Assembly (NCBI RefSeq): GCF_043641665.1
Contig: NC_092183.1
Location: forward strand, 25,259,492 to 25,323,491
Direction of reading: 5' to 3'
DNA length: 64,000 bases
Origin: Enoplosus armatus
Taxonomy: Eukaryota > Chordata > Actinopteri > Centrarchiformes > Enoplosidae
Shown here: positions 1 through 12,356 of the stretch, piece by piece
How positions within the stretch are numbered: position 1 is the first letter of the stretch
Layout of the letters: each line of letters opens with the position of its first letter
The notes under the pieces: model-generated
Databases searched by the model: none
Told to the model about the DNA's origin: nothing
The model's input: the letters and a program-made list of their open reading frames with translations, nothing else
Program-made: the position numbers and the translations under genes

Positions 1-1431
1 ATTCTTGTTCTTTCTCTTTCTCTCCCTCCCATGCCTCGCTCACACTGAGAGCTTTCAGTTTGGGCTGCCGGGCCTCTGTGCTGCTCTGCCTATGCTATGT
101 GGTTTTGTCTTTCAGGCAAACAGGCACCAAGCGGGTACAGGTTTCCTGTAATGTGCAAAACTAGCATTTGGGTGCAAAGAAAATATGGCGTCTTGAGGTC
201 ATAACAGCTTGGCTTGTTGGTAAACACCTGTGTACACGCACTGATACACACACGCAACTGCAACTGCAGGTCTCTCACCAGGGTTTTTCCTGCCTTGCCA
301 CTTCCCCCCTACGTGCCTTCACACACGGCAGGCAGATCGCAGAGATTGGAGAGGAGTTTGTGTTTAGATAAAGAAGCTTAATCATAATTGCATGGGGTTT
401 CCAGTGTCTAGCAGTGGTGCTCTCACAGTGGCACAGTGGTTTCAGCAGTCCTGGGAGATACAGTGGATCACAACATATGTTTTTTATATATATAATATTT
501 TTATGGCAAATTCCATTGACTGCAAAGTGAAAGCAAAACTGAAATGTAAAGAAATGAGTTTGCATATCAAATGCATTTAAGTAAAAAACAAACTGTACAT
601 TACAACATAAAGATACCATCTTTGTGTTAATCTAGTGTACCTTTAAATGGGTTGTGCAGCCCTACCTCACATTTGCTATTTGCTATATGTTTGACCATAT
701 GCAAAACCTTATGCACTTCTGTCTGTGCCAGATGGTGCGAAGACACTATTTGTCTTTTGTTTCCTCTGAGGCTGCACCTGTTTGGGGTTGAAATCTGCCT
801 GTTTGACTATCTCTTCCCATTGCAATAGTCTTACAGAAGCTGCGGATCAAAGTGTTAATGAGGAACATACACATACATATATTTATTATATATTATATAT
901 TATATATTCATGTGATTCACTCCTTTCAGTCCCGTCAGTTTACAGTACAAAACATCCCCTGGACCCCCTACACGTCCAGCTGGAGGTATGTTGTAGATGT
1001 CTTGGCTTAGGTGTGAGCCTCTCACTGGCTGTTGGTTGTTTTATGTTTTTGGCCGTTTTCGAAATGAAGGTTATTTTGCTGTTTTACTCAGTAAAAGTCG
1101 CTTTAGATAGAAGAGTCAGCTAAATGCCAGGAAACGTAAACGAATGCCAGACTCACCCACCAGTCTTCTGCCCACGACCATCCACACTCCAGACCCCATC
1201 CACTGTGCCCTCAGCGTGTGGTTGGCCTTGGCCCCGATCACACCGGGGCACATGGGAGATTAACTGGGCCGGCTTACTCGCTCAGCAGGTTCCCCGACTC
1301 CCCTCCACTCATCCCGGCCCAATCTGCCAGCTAGCCTCCTGCTCCACCGAGCCATGGCAGCAGGGCACCACAAGCCCGGCCCGCCTTCATTACGCCTGCC
1401 AGATGGGCTGAGAATTAGATTCGAACTCCCA

Positions 1432-1530
1432 CCATGGAGGGAGGGAGTGGAGAGAGATTGAGGAGGGAGGAAGGGAGAGAGGTGGCGGTGGAAAAGGGAG
1501 GAGGGAAGAAATTTGTGGGGGGAAGAAAGT
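1432..1530. repeat. Polypurine GA/GGA-rich tract
   Basis: About 100 bases that are nearly all G and A on the + strand, built from GGGA, GGAG and GAGA units without one strict period. It is low-complexity sequence. Long polypurine strands can form triplex structure, but nothing else here suggests a function. Confidence 0.7.
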
Positions 1531-1542
1531 AATGGTTTTTGT

Positions 1543-1800
1543 TTTCATTTATGTTGCAAGTTATTACATTTTAATGTAACACCCCTGGGACCTGGCAGCA
1601 TTAAATGCCTGTTCCTGAATAATCGACACTAACTGCAAGCAAATGCTACGGAGAAATGAAATTAGCGAGCGCAGCAATTTGGCACAGTGATTATCGGCTC
1701 CTTGGAGGCACTTCCTGATGATTTAAGAATGCTAACATTTAAGCAAGTCAGATCTCATTACTCTTCAAGGTTAAATCGAGCTGTGTCGGAGGGGAGGCAG
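1543..1800. promoter_or_regulatory. Candidate conserved non-coding block
   Basis: Repeat-free, AT-rich sequence with several homeodomain-type cores (for example TTTTAATG near 1568 and AAATTAGCG near 1660) and no open frame. Unique, TAAT-rich islands of this kind between low-complexity stretches are typical of enhancers in vertebrate developmental loci. The call rests on texture only; conservation was not measured. Confidence 0.3.
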
Positions 1801-1890
1801 ATGCTTGATTGGAAATAGTGCTTTCCTTGTCTCTCCGTGTCTCTCTTCATCTCTCTTTGTTTAAGCCGATGTTTCTCACTTTTGTGGCAG

Positions 1891-1987
1891 CTTCACTGCA
1901 AGAAGAGACTCGGGGGCCGGGATCTGTCAGACCCCGATGACACCTTTGGCCAGCTCTTAATTAGATCAGCAGTACTCGGTTTCCGAG
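1891..1987 (+). CDS. Weak exon candidate (97 nt)
   Basis: A pyrimidine-rich stretch ending in GGCAG precedes 1891, and position 1988 starts GTATAA, an acceptable donor. The segment is open in the phase starting at 1891 and contains the coding-like stretch DLSDPDDTFGQ, after which it reads LLIRSAVLGFR. It would end with one base left over, which fits the phase needed to enter the exon candidate at 36840. Against it, the 3' half (TTAATTAGATCAGCAG) looks like homeodomain-rich regulatory DNA, the distance to the next candidate is 35 kb, and the peptide is unrecognised. It may simply be part of a conserved non-coding element. Confidence 0.15.
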
Positions 1988-4166
1988 GTATAATTTGGCC
2001 TTTGCCAAAGGATCGTCGCTTGTGCCACGAGCACTGCCATGCTAGCGGCCTCAGCCTCGTTCTGAATCTCTGTGTAGCACACATTCCCTTTCACACACTT
2101 GCATGGCTGGGCCCTTGGGTGAACAAAAGAAAATAGGGACCTTTTTGAATCCACACCAAAGGGAAAGTTTTTATTACTTTTCAGCCTGAGCCACAAATGT
2201 TCTTTTATACTGTATTTTTCTCCGCTCTTCTCACTCGTTCTATGCAGGCAGAAACGATTTTCAAAGCAATTTCTGCCCTGGCATCTTCTGGTCCAGTGTT
2301 TACCTCAGCCAGCCATACACATCTGTTCTCCACACAAACTTGATCCAATTAGGTGACACCAGACAATGGCTTACTGCTGCATAAGCCCAGCACATCGCCA
2401 GGGGTCCCGAACAATACGGAAGTGTTTTTTCTTCCATTACAGGGCGTCAGATCCTTTTAAAGGTGTTTATCCACCGCCGATGTGTCAGCCCCTGTTTCCG
2501 AAAGGGGGCTCAGCTGGGGAAGTGATAGGCGATGAGGATAATGATGCGAGTGGGAGCGGTGTGGCGGATGCAGATGCACTTTACCGTGCTGCGTGTGATA
2601 AATCCTTCCCTCCGCTGCACTGCACCCCGCAAAGTTGAGGGACAGATGGGTTGGACTTTTATCTCCGATTTTCGAATGCAGGAAAAATCAAAACATTTTT
2701 CACCACGGTGATGAGATTTATTTAAAACAAGGCAGGAGCAACAAAGCTACTTTGGGGAATACGTCTATTAGTTTTTCCAAGCTGTTGTTTTCTCATGCAG
2801 GGGGGAAAATCATTGCAAGTCAAATGTAATCATCCCGCCGTTGGGTTATGCTCCGTCTCGAATAATAATAATATTAGGTTGGTCCCTGGCATTGCCTACA
2901 TCAGGCTTGTAATTTGAATTTCTGAGACACAAGTAAGAAGGCTGATGTTAATCACAACCAATCACTGATGTTATCGTTGTTGTTTTTTTCCTTGTTTATA
3001 ACATCTTTATCTTTTGGCACATCTTGAAATTTGGCAGCTTGAATTCATTATCTGTAGTGTTTCATGTCGTCAACAAACATGGTGTCTGTAATGTGGGATT
3101 CTGCTTCCTCCTACTTACATGCTGTGTGCACCGTACCGCATCTGATGTCTCTACATCACATTTCCTCTTTGTTGTGGCCAAAAGGATTTCGGGATTGTAA
3201 CAGGGTTACCCCGCGAATGACGAAAAAGCCTCTAAATTGTAACCAGGCATTTCCACATGAAACATTCATGCTTAAGTATGATTAGCAGAGATTAAGGTGG
3301 GTTTGTTTTGCCTCTTAGAAGGCCCCGTGACAATTTGGAAATGGATTGAGAGCAGCTTTTGCGAGCACAGCCGCCTTAATCCAGTGCCACGAGTTCTCAC
3401 CCACCTTTGCCGAATTATTTACATTAAAGTTCTCCTGTCAGCTCGGGAGCCAAGGGCCTTGAGGTGCTGTGTTAAACTGCCGAAACCTCAAAGCATCGGA
3501 AGCATGGAAAATATTATGTTAAGTATTTCCAAGACTTCTAATGGAACATGTGTTGCAGTTTTGTTAGTGCCACTTGAGGAGCTATTCTGTAGGTATTAGT
3601 AGACAAGAAATAATGTGTTGCGTTAAGTTCAGAGAAACTGTGACTGTTGTAATGGGAGCAGTAGCTTGTACATTTCCTATTTCCAAGACTGGCAGAATAG
3701 ACGGAGTGCTCAGATCAAATAGTGGTCCATTCTCCCAGTCAGTGATGTGAATCCATCTCCCCATCCAAGGCATTCTGCTATCATGTATCCCATTTCCATA
3801 TCGTCTCCCTATCATGTATATGAGATGGAGCCCTCCCATGTGCTGGATGATGTGATCCCCAGATAGATTCATTCATACGTAATGATAAAAGATGGGTTTG
3901 GACAGGGCTACTTATTTGACAATCATTGAAGTGCCACTGTGATGGATGGTAAGGAGGACCTCCACCCCTCTCCCCTCCCACCCCATAACCATGGCTCCCT
4001 CTTCTGATCCCCCTCTTATTCATTTTCCCCGGCCCAGCTCAAGGTCTCGCCTCACTTTAAAAGAGAAATATCAAATTGAATTAAAATTGCTCGGTCACCC
4101 AAAACAGAGGCCCGCGCGCCTTAAAAATCACACATCTGTTCCCACAATTCATTGTTGCAAAGTCAA

Positions 4167-4168
<2 letters not shown>

Positions 4169-4221
<53 letters not shown>
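4169..4221. repeat. (CT)n microsatellite
   Basis: About 26 units of CT with a single TG interruption near the right end. It is followed by unique sequence containing ATTATTCATG, a homeodomain-like site, from about 4240. Confidence 0.9.
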
Positions 4222-4567
4222 GGGCGCGTGGTAATGTGAATTATTCATGCCAGCGGGGCCACGGCGTGCTTCATCATGTTAAAGTGCCCATGACATTACT
4301 GATGGAGCCACCGACGCCCCCGCACTGCTAGCTATGCTAATGCATTTGGAAGGAGGAAAGAAAAGAGTTGGCAGCACCTCTAGGGATCAGGAGGACAAGA
4401 ACAGATCACCTATTAGAAATTACTACTTGCAAGTCTAAGTCCTAGTCCAATCACAAATGACCACTTACCTTTTTAAAGAAAATATCCTTTGAATGGGCAG
4501 CCCAAACATTATTGCTGTTCCAGGGCTCCGAATGACTCGGTCAACCTTCACAGTCAAAGTAATCGGG

Positions 4568-4625
4568 GTAGGTGGCACCCCCCTGTGACTTAGGCGCAAA
4601 CCATGACCCCAGTTTGAGTCTGGAT
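4568..4625 (+). repeat. Possible degenerate SINE head
   Basis: The segment reads like a decayed tRNA-like promoter region: a GTGGCACC/TGTGACTTAG stretch followed about 30 bases later by CCCAGTTTGAGTCTGG, which resembles a Pol III B box (consensus GGTTCGANTCC). No A-rich tail or target-site duplication is evident. This could be chance similarity. Confidence 0.25.
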
Positions 4626-7149
4626 GCGTCTAATACTGCCGTAAAATGATTCTAATCATTCTAATTCATTTTCAATCTGATGACAAAATAGCAACAAATA
4701 TTTGGTTCGGCCATTTGAATGCTAGTTCCAAAACCGTTGCTTTTATTTTTTGTACAAACCACCGACCTTGCTAACACATGTTGTTCCTTCTTTTGGTTAC
4801 ATGTAATGTCAATGGTCTCGAAAGTGACTGATGAGAAAGACTTTGTCAAAGATCTTTTACATTTGTACAAAAACAAACAAACAAACCGAGAGCAGTCGAA
4901 CAAGTGAATGCGTTTCACTCATTACTTTCCCCGACCACATTTTACCAGCTCACGCTGAGATTCAAAGTTTTTGATTACAACCCCACTTCTCAGCTGGATT
5001 ACCTTTCTGCTCACTGAGAGAGAGCGTCGCAGTAGCGCCCAGGGGATTACTTTGTGTTAGTGTGCATCTGTGCTGGGAGCCCGTGCTGTATTTATCGGGA
5101 GCCTGAAACTCAATAAGCCAGCTCAATTGTAAGTGCAAAGAATTAACTTTGATGGTGATATTGAATGTAGAGCATCAGTTTAGCTTGTGGAAGAATACGC
5201 TCGCATTGAATGGCGCCGCAGTGCACATACTGTGGACCCACAGGGAGAGGCCATCATTCAGCTGCGTTTTTTTGTCCTTCAGGTGTTTGTATTCATGGCT
5301 AAGAATGGTCTGATTGATAGGGATTTCTAAGCCAGCAGACTATCGCATCTCACATTTCTTCTCCATATCTGCCCACCAGATCCATTCAAATGGAGACCTC
5401 TCCCCAAATGTTATTCCTTGATGTTGTAAATCGATCTTGCAATGAGCCAGTGCAGTCTGCCGGAGGTTTTGTGCAAAGAAAAAACGAGCACAGAAAAAGG
5501 AGGAAGCCGAGAGAGGTGGTTGCACATTGTATGAAATATTTCCACTGTCAGTTTGTGTTAAACCGGCCTCCGATATGCTCTTTGTGAAGCTTTTCTCACC
5601 TTTTCAGAAACCGCCCGCGCGTCTGTAAAGGTGCTGGGCGAGATGAGCACAACTGATACTGTGGTTCCCACACGCTCTGCCTTCTGAAATTTCACAACCA
5701 ATAGCGGTTACTGACAGAGGAGGCCTGATAAAATCTCACCTGATTAGAAAAAAGAGAGTAAGAGAGGCAGTGAGAAAAAAAGTCAAAACTAGAAGAGATA
5801 GCGGGCCTCATCAGATCTCTGAGGTTGTGTCTAGGTTTCAGTTGACACATCTCTTGGCTGGCCCCCGAGTGCACCACGCTCTCCACAAATGAGTGGGTTG
5901 AGTCAAGGCTGACGCAGTACAAACCACACTGGCATTGCTTTATCTTCTGATTGCAAATTTGAGACGGAGATTCTTCAAGTATGATTGCAACTTTTTCCCT
6001 TTTCAGATTAATTCAGAGAAAACAAGGTCAACACGTTTTGAATCTTATCTAACTATAACCATTTTAGGCCTTTTTGAGGCAGCACACATTTCCATGGTTA
6101 GTAATTGAGACTATCACATATGCCACCTTGACAGTTGTGTCCTCCATTTGTCTGCATGGTGGTGGATCATTGCCACTGGGAACCACTAAGGTCCGCCACG
6201 TGGGACTTTGGTGAGGAGGGGGTATCTCCAGGGGCCGAAAGATGAGCCTGGCCCCACGTAGGCAGGAGATCTGGCCCCAAAATAGCCAAGTTGCCCGGCT
6301 CTTGGGAGCTGCTATGCTGAAACTCAAGAGATGCTATCGCAGCCAGCCAGCCGTACTTGTTGTTGAGAGGAGGAAGAAGGAAGGAAGGCAGAAGATGGCA
6401 TCATCCTGTTTGTTCTTTTTCTGACTTAGTCTGCCATGATTATTCCCTTTATCTCTGATCATCTCTGATTTAATGTGCTCCATTTCGTTGCTGTCATTCA
6501 AGCTGAGGTGATATGATGGAGTGTCTGAGTTATTAACTAACAAACACAGTGATTTGACTTGCTCAACAACATATGTGAGATGTGACCCAGATGCTTTGAA
6601 TGAAAATTGTTCCCAAACACAGCACTCAACTTGGAAACGTATTTGCATTTCACAATCACTATAATTGGAACCTTTTTTTTTTTTTTTTAGTTTAAGGCTT
6701 TCAAATTTCAGTAAATTGACACATGTCACGAAGGGCCCGCCCAACTCCCCTTTCCTCCTCCCATTAGAGATGCTTGTTAGCGGAGCTGCCATAGGCCCTC
6801 ATTGCTGTGACGGCTCAGTCACAATCTATTACACTGACTAGGAGCCTACGCATCTCATAACTGGCACCAAATATTGGTTTTGCTGATAAATTCTGAAAAA
6901 ATGCCACATTAATGATGAGGAAAATAAACAAGAGGCTTGTCGGCAGGATGTGGGTGGCTGTCCCATGGGAGAGGAATCTTAGGGATATAGAAATAGTTAC
7001 AGCATCACCCAACAGGGGTTCCGCCACCTCCCCCTCACAGTCTTTCCTATACTCCCAGTGCCTTGCAGCTATCGAGGCACTTGTATGGCTGTAGTAAGAC
7101 AGCAAAGTTTTCATTTACGATCTGCGCGGCTCCCACTCCGAAAGCAAGC

Positions 7150-7335
7150 CTTCAGGGTAATGTTAGGTCTTTTCATAAGTTACAAAGATGTAATTAGACA
7201 AATTAGCTCAGCAGACACTCGGGGTTGCGTTTTTTAATGGCTGCGTGTTGCCTAGGTTGGTAATTAGCAGGCAGCCGCTGCTCCAAAATCACACATTGCA
7301 CCCGAGGCCTTGCATCCGTAACCTGACAACCAGTA
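7150..7335. promoter_or_regulatory. Candidate conserved non-coding block
   Basis: Unique AT-rich sequence with paired homeodomain cores (TAATTA at 7191-7196 followed directly by ACAAATTAG) and a further TAATTAG near 7261, free of simple repeats. It has the texture of a developmental enhancer. No experimental or comparative support is available here. Confidence 0.3.
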
Positions 7336-8899
7336 GCAACGTGGTAATGAAGGCTTATGTATCCCACTGGCTTGGTTTGTCTCACTTGCCAGCCAGGTTT
7401 GATGTCGAAATTCACGCTGAGCCACTGTGCAAATCTCTTGTTTATGCCCATGTATCATTTTCTTCCAGGTTGAGCATGCCATCCTTTCGGCACGGTGATG
7501 TATTCAAATCAAACGGATGTGTTTTTGCCTCTGAGGCGCAGACTTTCATTTGAGCCAATCACCTTTATGGCTCAATTCATCAGGGCCTTGGTCTGCGTGT
7601 CCAGGTCTCTTGTTGTGAGTAGCACCCGGGGAGCCAATGAGCCATTTCCACACACCCAGCTCCTCTCCCACTTTTAATGACTTGCCGATGGTGATTTTCA
7701 CCAAGCGGCTGTCTTTTATTGGCTCGGAATAAATTCCCCTTCTCTCCGACACTAGATATTCTCTTTAAATTGGATCGAGGGGGCTGAATGCCAAATCGGA
7801 AATGACCTAGCGAAATGCAGATTAACTTGTGAAAGAATTTGTCTATTTACTGTATGTGTCCATATTAAATTTGTGACACAGCGTTTATCACAAATATGAC
7901 TCAGCTGCAAGCTGCAAGTTACTGTACAATGATGTTCAGTCTTCATATGCAGCAAGAAAAGGATTTTCTTTCAGTTTTCCATTTATTTGTACACAACCTC
8001 AAGCACTAAGGCATATTTATACATGTGTATTTTGTAACATTTGTCATTAAAATTAAAAGTAAAATAAAAATAACACGATTAGCTGCTGTACGTGCAGAGC
8101 AGCCGTTAGCCCTAACCTCTCACAGTCCCGGTGGCTTTGTACCACATACTGTCTTCCTGTCCTAATTGTGGGGGCAAGTTGGCACAATGTTCTGCCTTCG
8201 CCGACGTGGGAAGGAGATGATGGGGAACAACGTGCTGTGAGTGGATAGCAGCACACATCCACAGGAGCTTTGTGGACAAGGGAGATAAGGCTGGAGCCCA
8301 CAGCATGACAGGGAGACCGGGACTGGGGAATGGAGGACAAGAGACTGCAGCCTTAAGGCCAAAAGACTCAGCAGAGAATAATGAGGGCCAGCTCTCACTG
8401 AGGATTCTGCCCAAACTGCCAGAGAGAGGGGGGGGAAAGGAGAGGAGGAGAGGTGGAATAACAACCTTGGAGGGCAAATTAGCTGCCTCGCCACAGTAGC
8501 TGACGTAGTAGAATGTGGAAACAAAAGGCACAAATGACAGGGAACGAATTTGAAGGTGGCTTTGATTCCAGGTGCAGGAATCTGACCCCTGTTGGGACAG
8601 GCACCAGGACACAAACACCAGATTGGAATGCATGAGCATTGCACTCCGCATTGTTGGTGTTGATGTGGTATGCCGTTTTGTATTTGTGTCAAAACGATAG
8701 CATGGTATCGCTGCTTTGTTATAATGTGGCACTCGACAGTACACGAGAAGGTAATTGAGACAGTAGCATGAAATGTACAAAAATGTGTAAAAGAAAAGAA
8801 AAACAAATGCAGTGCAATGTCGTGATATCCAGCCATGATACTCAATATCAAATGACAATGTGAAAATGTTTTGGTTTGCTCCCTACATTGCATCGTTTT

Positions 8900-9060
8900 T
8901 GAAAACAACAACAGACAGGCAAAGTTAGCAACTAGCCGGAGCATTTGGCAGCTAAACAGCCAGATATTTCTCTCAGAAGTCGGTAGAGACCAAAAACCGA
9001 GCTAAAAGAGAGGGACTATTGGACTTGTATTCACAGGTAAACAACACTGAATGAAATCTG
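8900..9060 (+). mobile_element. Degenerate copy of a high-copy fish repeat
   Basis: The text running through AGCATTTGGCAGCTAAACAG, then GCCAGATATTTCTCTCAGAAG, GGTAGAGACCAAAAACCGAG, and GAGAGGGACTATTGGACTT, matches from memory a dispersed repeat seen very often in percomorph fish assemblies. I cannot name the family. No transposase reading frame is present, so this would be a fossil fragment of a non-autonomous element. The remembered match is the only evidence; a repeat-library search would settle it. Confidence 0.45.
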
Positions 9061-9194
9061 TTGCTTCCAGGAGATGCACTTTGAATAAGGAGCAGTCTCA
9101 TTTTGATGCAAAGATTTGTACATTAGCAGGAATGGAGCACAACACGGAAGTGAAAAGGGGTGCTCTGTTGATTTAGATGTGAAAGAGCAATACA

Positions 9195-9325
9195 AATCAT
9201 TGTGATAAATAATTGTGATCTCGATATTCATCATATAATCATATATAGTATAGTGTATATATATATATATATATATAATCATGATTATCATTTTGGCCCT
9301 ATTCGTGCAGCCATAATTAAAGGTT
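9195..9325. mobile_element. Possible terminal fragment of a non-autonomous DNA transposon
   Basis: AATAATTGTGATCTCGATATT followed, after an AT tract, by AATCATGATTATCATTTTGG and a segment resembling CGTGCAGCCATAATT. Short fish DNA-transposon remnants often have a TGATTAT-type stretch followed by a GTGCAGCCCTAAT-like end. The similarity is remembered and loose, and no matching terminal inverted repeat was found on the other side. Confidence 0.3.
9255..9277. repeat. (TA)n microsatellite
   Basis: Eleven to twelve alternating TA units inside the putative transposon remnant. A tract of this sort is expected to be length-variable. Confidence 0.9.
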
Positions 9326-9559
9326 TAAAAAGTTGCTGAAAATGCAGTTGAAGAAGAGAAGGCCATAAAATGTCCAATGTGCTTGCATGTTGCCTTTGAC
9401 TCTTGCAAATACATTCCATAGCTTCTATCTGTCTACGCTAGCAGCATATCTCTCGGGATGGCAATGTCAGTCTATTGGTCCGCCTGTCTGACGGTTGTAG
9501 CGATGCCTGACATGGCACGGTCGGGTGGTCGGTTAGGCAACCACTTGCACACCCCTGGT

Positions 9560-9897
9560 CCATGCTGAAATATCTCAACAACTTTCGGATGGATTGCCAT
9601 TTCTGTTTGTCCACTTACTTTGGTTTATGACCGGACACCTGCGAAACTGACAACATCAAGCTCATCGAATTAGCACCATCGATAGCATTAGCATTTAGGT
9701 GAAAGCATGGCGTGCTTAAGTGCATGTCTGTGGACCCTTAGTCTGGTTAAAAACAGCGTCTGGTTTCCTCAGATAAAACCTTCAGATTCTAGTTTTTTGC
9801 TCAGGCAGGGGCTCCCACCGTAGGGGCTACCACTTTTAAGGGCTACCACCGTAGCTCAAAGCACTGCTGGGCCCATGTGCAGTCTCGCAGAGCTGCA
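9560..9897 (+). mobile_element. Degenerate copy of a dispersed percomorph repeat
   Basis: Two separated blocks match, in the correct order, a repeat that I remember as abundant in fish: CTGAAATATCTCAACAACTT followed by GGATGGATTGCCAT near 9565-9602, and TAGCTCAAAGCACTGCTGGG followed by CAGTCTCGCAGAGCTGC near 9852-9897. Between them lie TTAGCAT-type words (about 9688-9700) that are also typical of the family. No coding sequence is present. The copy is divergent, so the insertion is old. The family name is unknown to me. Confidence 0.5.
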
Positions 9898-10320
9898 GCT
9901 ATTTTCCAAATTGAAACTATACTCTTATACTGCTTTTCCTTTGTAGGCCTGTTTGTGGGGTTTAGTGTTACATTTCATTTAAACAGACACTTCAGTAAAA
10001 TGGCTTTGATTTTACATACAGCGCATTGTGCAGTGTCTTACAAACCTATAAGTAGGCATTTACAGAACGAGTTTATACCACGATACAACAGTACAAGTAC
10101 TAATCACTCACAGGATCAGCTGAAATTAATCAGCCGCCATCTTAAAAGGAAATGGCTGTCATCTCAGAGGGGCCATATGAAGATCCTCTGAGGGCACAAT
10201 CTCAGTTGAAAAATACTTTTAATTTTGAGCATTACACTTTCTCAGGCGTGGATCGTGGCCCATCCATTATGCGTGATGCCTTTAGATTCCTCTAATGGAA
10301 TTTTGCAGTTCTCTCTGTCT

Positions 10321-10339
10321 CCTCTCTCTCTCTCTCATG

Positions 10340-10377
<38 letters not shown>
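10321..10377. repeat. Compound (CT)n(CA)n microsatellite
   Basis: About eight CT units, a short ATGT spacer, then about nineteen CA units. Confidence 0.9.
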
Positions 10378-10379
<2 letters not shown>

Positions 10380-10967
10380 AGCTTCTCTGTGCTGGGCCTG
10401 CCTATGGCACAAGACGTGTTGGATCATTTGATTGCAGCTAATAAGCGGACATAGCCCAGGGAAAGGCATAAATGAGTTGTGGCCTCCCTGGGCTCCTCCC
10501 GCTGCCTGTCTGAAGTGTGAGACGACTTAAGGCTCTCAGCCAGTCAGCAAGGGTCCAGATAAGCATGTTCTTCAAGAGGAGGATGCTGGAATAAGGACAT
10601 CTTATAGTTCAACTCCAATAATTGTCTCTTTCCAAGTATTATTAAGTATTTTCTGCAGTTTTACTGTAAGACTTTTTTCCCCCCAAAAAAAGATCAAATG
10701 GTTTTCTAATTAATTAACCTGCTTTAAAGCTCTTTGCTTGACAGGCCAATTTTCAGTTTCAAGTGTCATTCAGTAGTGTGACTGACTTGATATGGTAAAT
10801 ATGTTTTGCAGGTATGTGCACACAGCATAACATGCGGCCACACGCTGCTGCACACATGCATGCAAACACAGGCACGAGCTGCTAACCACACACCACTGTC
10901 CACACCCTCGCACACAGTCACACATGTGCATATATACTAATATAACATGGTCCAACCCACGCCTTCC

Positions 10968-10969
<2 letters not shown>

Positions 10970-11010
<41 letters not shown>
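10970..11010. repeat. (CA)n microsatellite
   Basis: About twenty CA units, preceded by looser CACACA-rich sequence from about 10810. Confidence 0.9.
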
Positions 11011-11013
<3 letters not shown>

Positions 11014-11707
11014 TGTATTCTCAGTAAAATGAAAACACTTCCTTGTTGACACGTTGTAGTGCTTTGCGTTCTGATTAGCAAGAGAAGGGAAGTGGTAATG
11101 AACTGTGAACACGCTGCTTCCTTCCATTTGGGGACCAGGCATCAGCTCACTCCTCCGCTCCCCTCGCCCAACGGCGTATTACTATTCCGTCCATACACAG
11201 CTCCCAATTAACTCTGGCATCTCTCTCTCTCATCCCCCTTTTGTTGATATTCCACGTAAGAATGACTATTTGCTCCATTTTCTCAGCACATCGGCGATGA
11301 TCATACGCCTGGTTATGGATGAGCTGTGACATTATGACGCCCTCTGCTGTGTGCTGATTTTGCTGTTGTTTTATGTTTGTCTGTAATTTTTACTTTTTAT
11401 GACTAGTCGTCGTAAGGCTGATATATAGACAGACAGTATATTAGGCTGTTAGGCAGACTGTATTTTTTTCCCCCACATTTATCTCCTCCAAGTAAGGTAA
11501 TAATTATTTTTTCACAGCATTGTTTGCACCCAAACATCTCTCAGCCCAAAGTTTTTTCTGCTCTTTGTTTTACGGAACATCTTGTTGTTTCAGCTCTGAA
11601 AAACAAAAAGTGTGAAATCGCATTTCCCTTCTATCTCGCCAGTAGAATCTGCAATAACAGCCCCGCCCTCGCCTGCCTCGTGGACGCTGGGAGATGCGGT
11701 GTGCGAC

Positions 11708-11728
11708 GTGTGTGTGTGTGTGTGTGTG
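11708..11728. repeat. (GT)n microsatellite
   Basis: About ten GT units followed by GAAAGAGAG. Confidence 0.85.
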
Positions 11729-11841
11729 AAAGAGAGTGTGTATCAATCTTTTGTCATTTTTAATACTGCAGTCTTATCGGGAGAAATGACAAGCTCAAAT
11801 GAGCCGGCGCGGCAATTACCACAGTGCCGAATAAATGTGGG

Positions 11842-11861
11842 TCTGTGTGTGTGTGTGTGTG
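11842..11861. repeat. (GT)n microsatellite
   Basis: Ten GT units, followed by degenerate GGGTGGGTGG and GGTTGGTTGG. Confidence 0.85.
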
Positions 11862-12009
11862 AGCATACGTGGGTGGGTGGCTGTGTTGGTTGGTTGGGTG
11901 GGGGCTGAAGGGGGCTCTTGGTAGTGGGACCATTTACAGCTTGCTGATGAGAAACCCTGCTGTTCTCCTCATCACCCTTTCCCCCTCGCCTGTCTCCTTC
12001 AACACGCCC

Positions 12010-12011
<2 letters not shown>

Positions 12012-12051
<40 letters not shown>
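12012..12051. repeat. (CA)n microsatellite
   Basis: About twenty uninterrupted CA units. Confidence 0.9.
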
Positions 12052-12338
12052 AGGACACCTGTAATTAGGCAGTTAAGTGTCACACAAATACTCACATAAT
12101 GGCTACGACAATGTACAGTATATGTCTCCAATGGCTCTGGGAGCCTTTGCGACAAATTTAGAACTGCTTTACTCAAGAGAAAGTTATACTTGAAAGTTGT
12201 ACAGTCGGATGAACTGCGTTTCCATTTACGTTCATCATCATAGTTAAATAGTCGATAAATAAAGTAGCTGGATTGCGAAGTGCACATATTTTTGTGACCA
12301 ACACACACCAACTGCTCTGTCATCCTGTGCTCGCACCA

Positions 12339-12356
12339 ACACACACACACACACAC
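12339..12356. repeat. (CA)n microsatellite
   Basis: Nine CA units. Confidence 0.85.

Larger units (their letters stand above)
1..8639. other. Non-coding, probably intronic or intergenic, unique sequence
   Basis: No open reading frame here looks like a protein: the predicted peptides are short, lack domain features and overlap on both strands. The interval holds a purine-rich stretch (1432-1530), a long CT tract near 4.2 kb, a run of T at about 6670, and several AT-rich blocks with homeodomain-like TAAT cores. One splice-flanked open segment (1891-1987) is listed separately as a weak exon candidate. Apart from these I see no gene, RNA or mobile element in it. Confidence 0.6.

Noticed and set aside
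116..140. Short segment after CTTTCAG followed by GTTTCC or GTACAG
   Set aside because: Good acceptor but both possible donors are weak and the 19-25 nt segment is too short to judge.
5281..5330. Acceptor-like TTTTTTTGTCCTTCAG followed by an open frame ending in TAA
   Set aside because: Only 15 codons before the stop and no matching upstream exon; could be regulatory DNA.
8112..8944. Two overlapping minus-strand open frames of 248 and 260 codons
   Set aside because: They overlap in different frames, are Cys/Phe/Ser-rich without domain pattern, and the right part runs into a probable repeat fragment; they look like chance openings in low-stop sequence.
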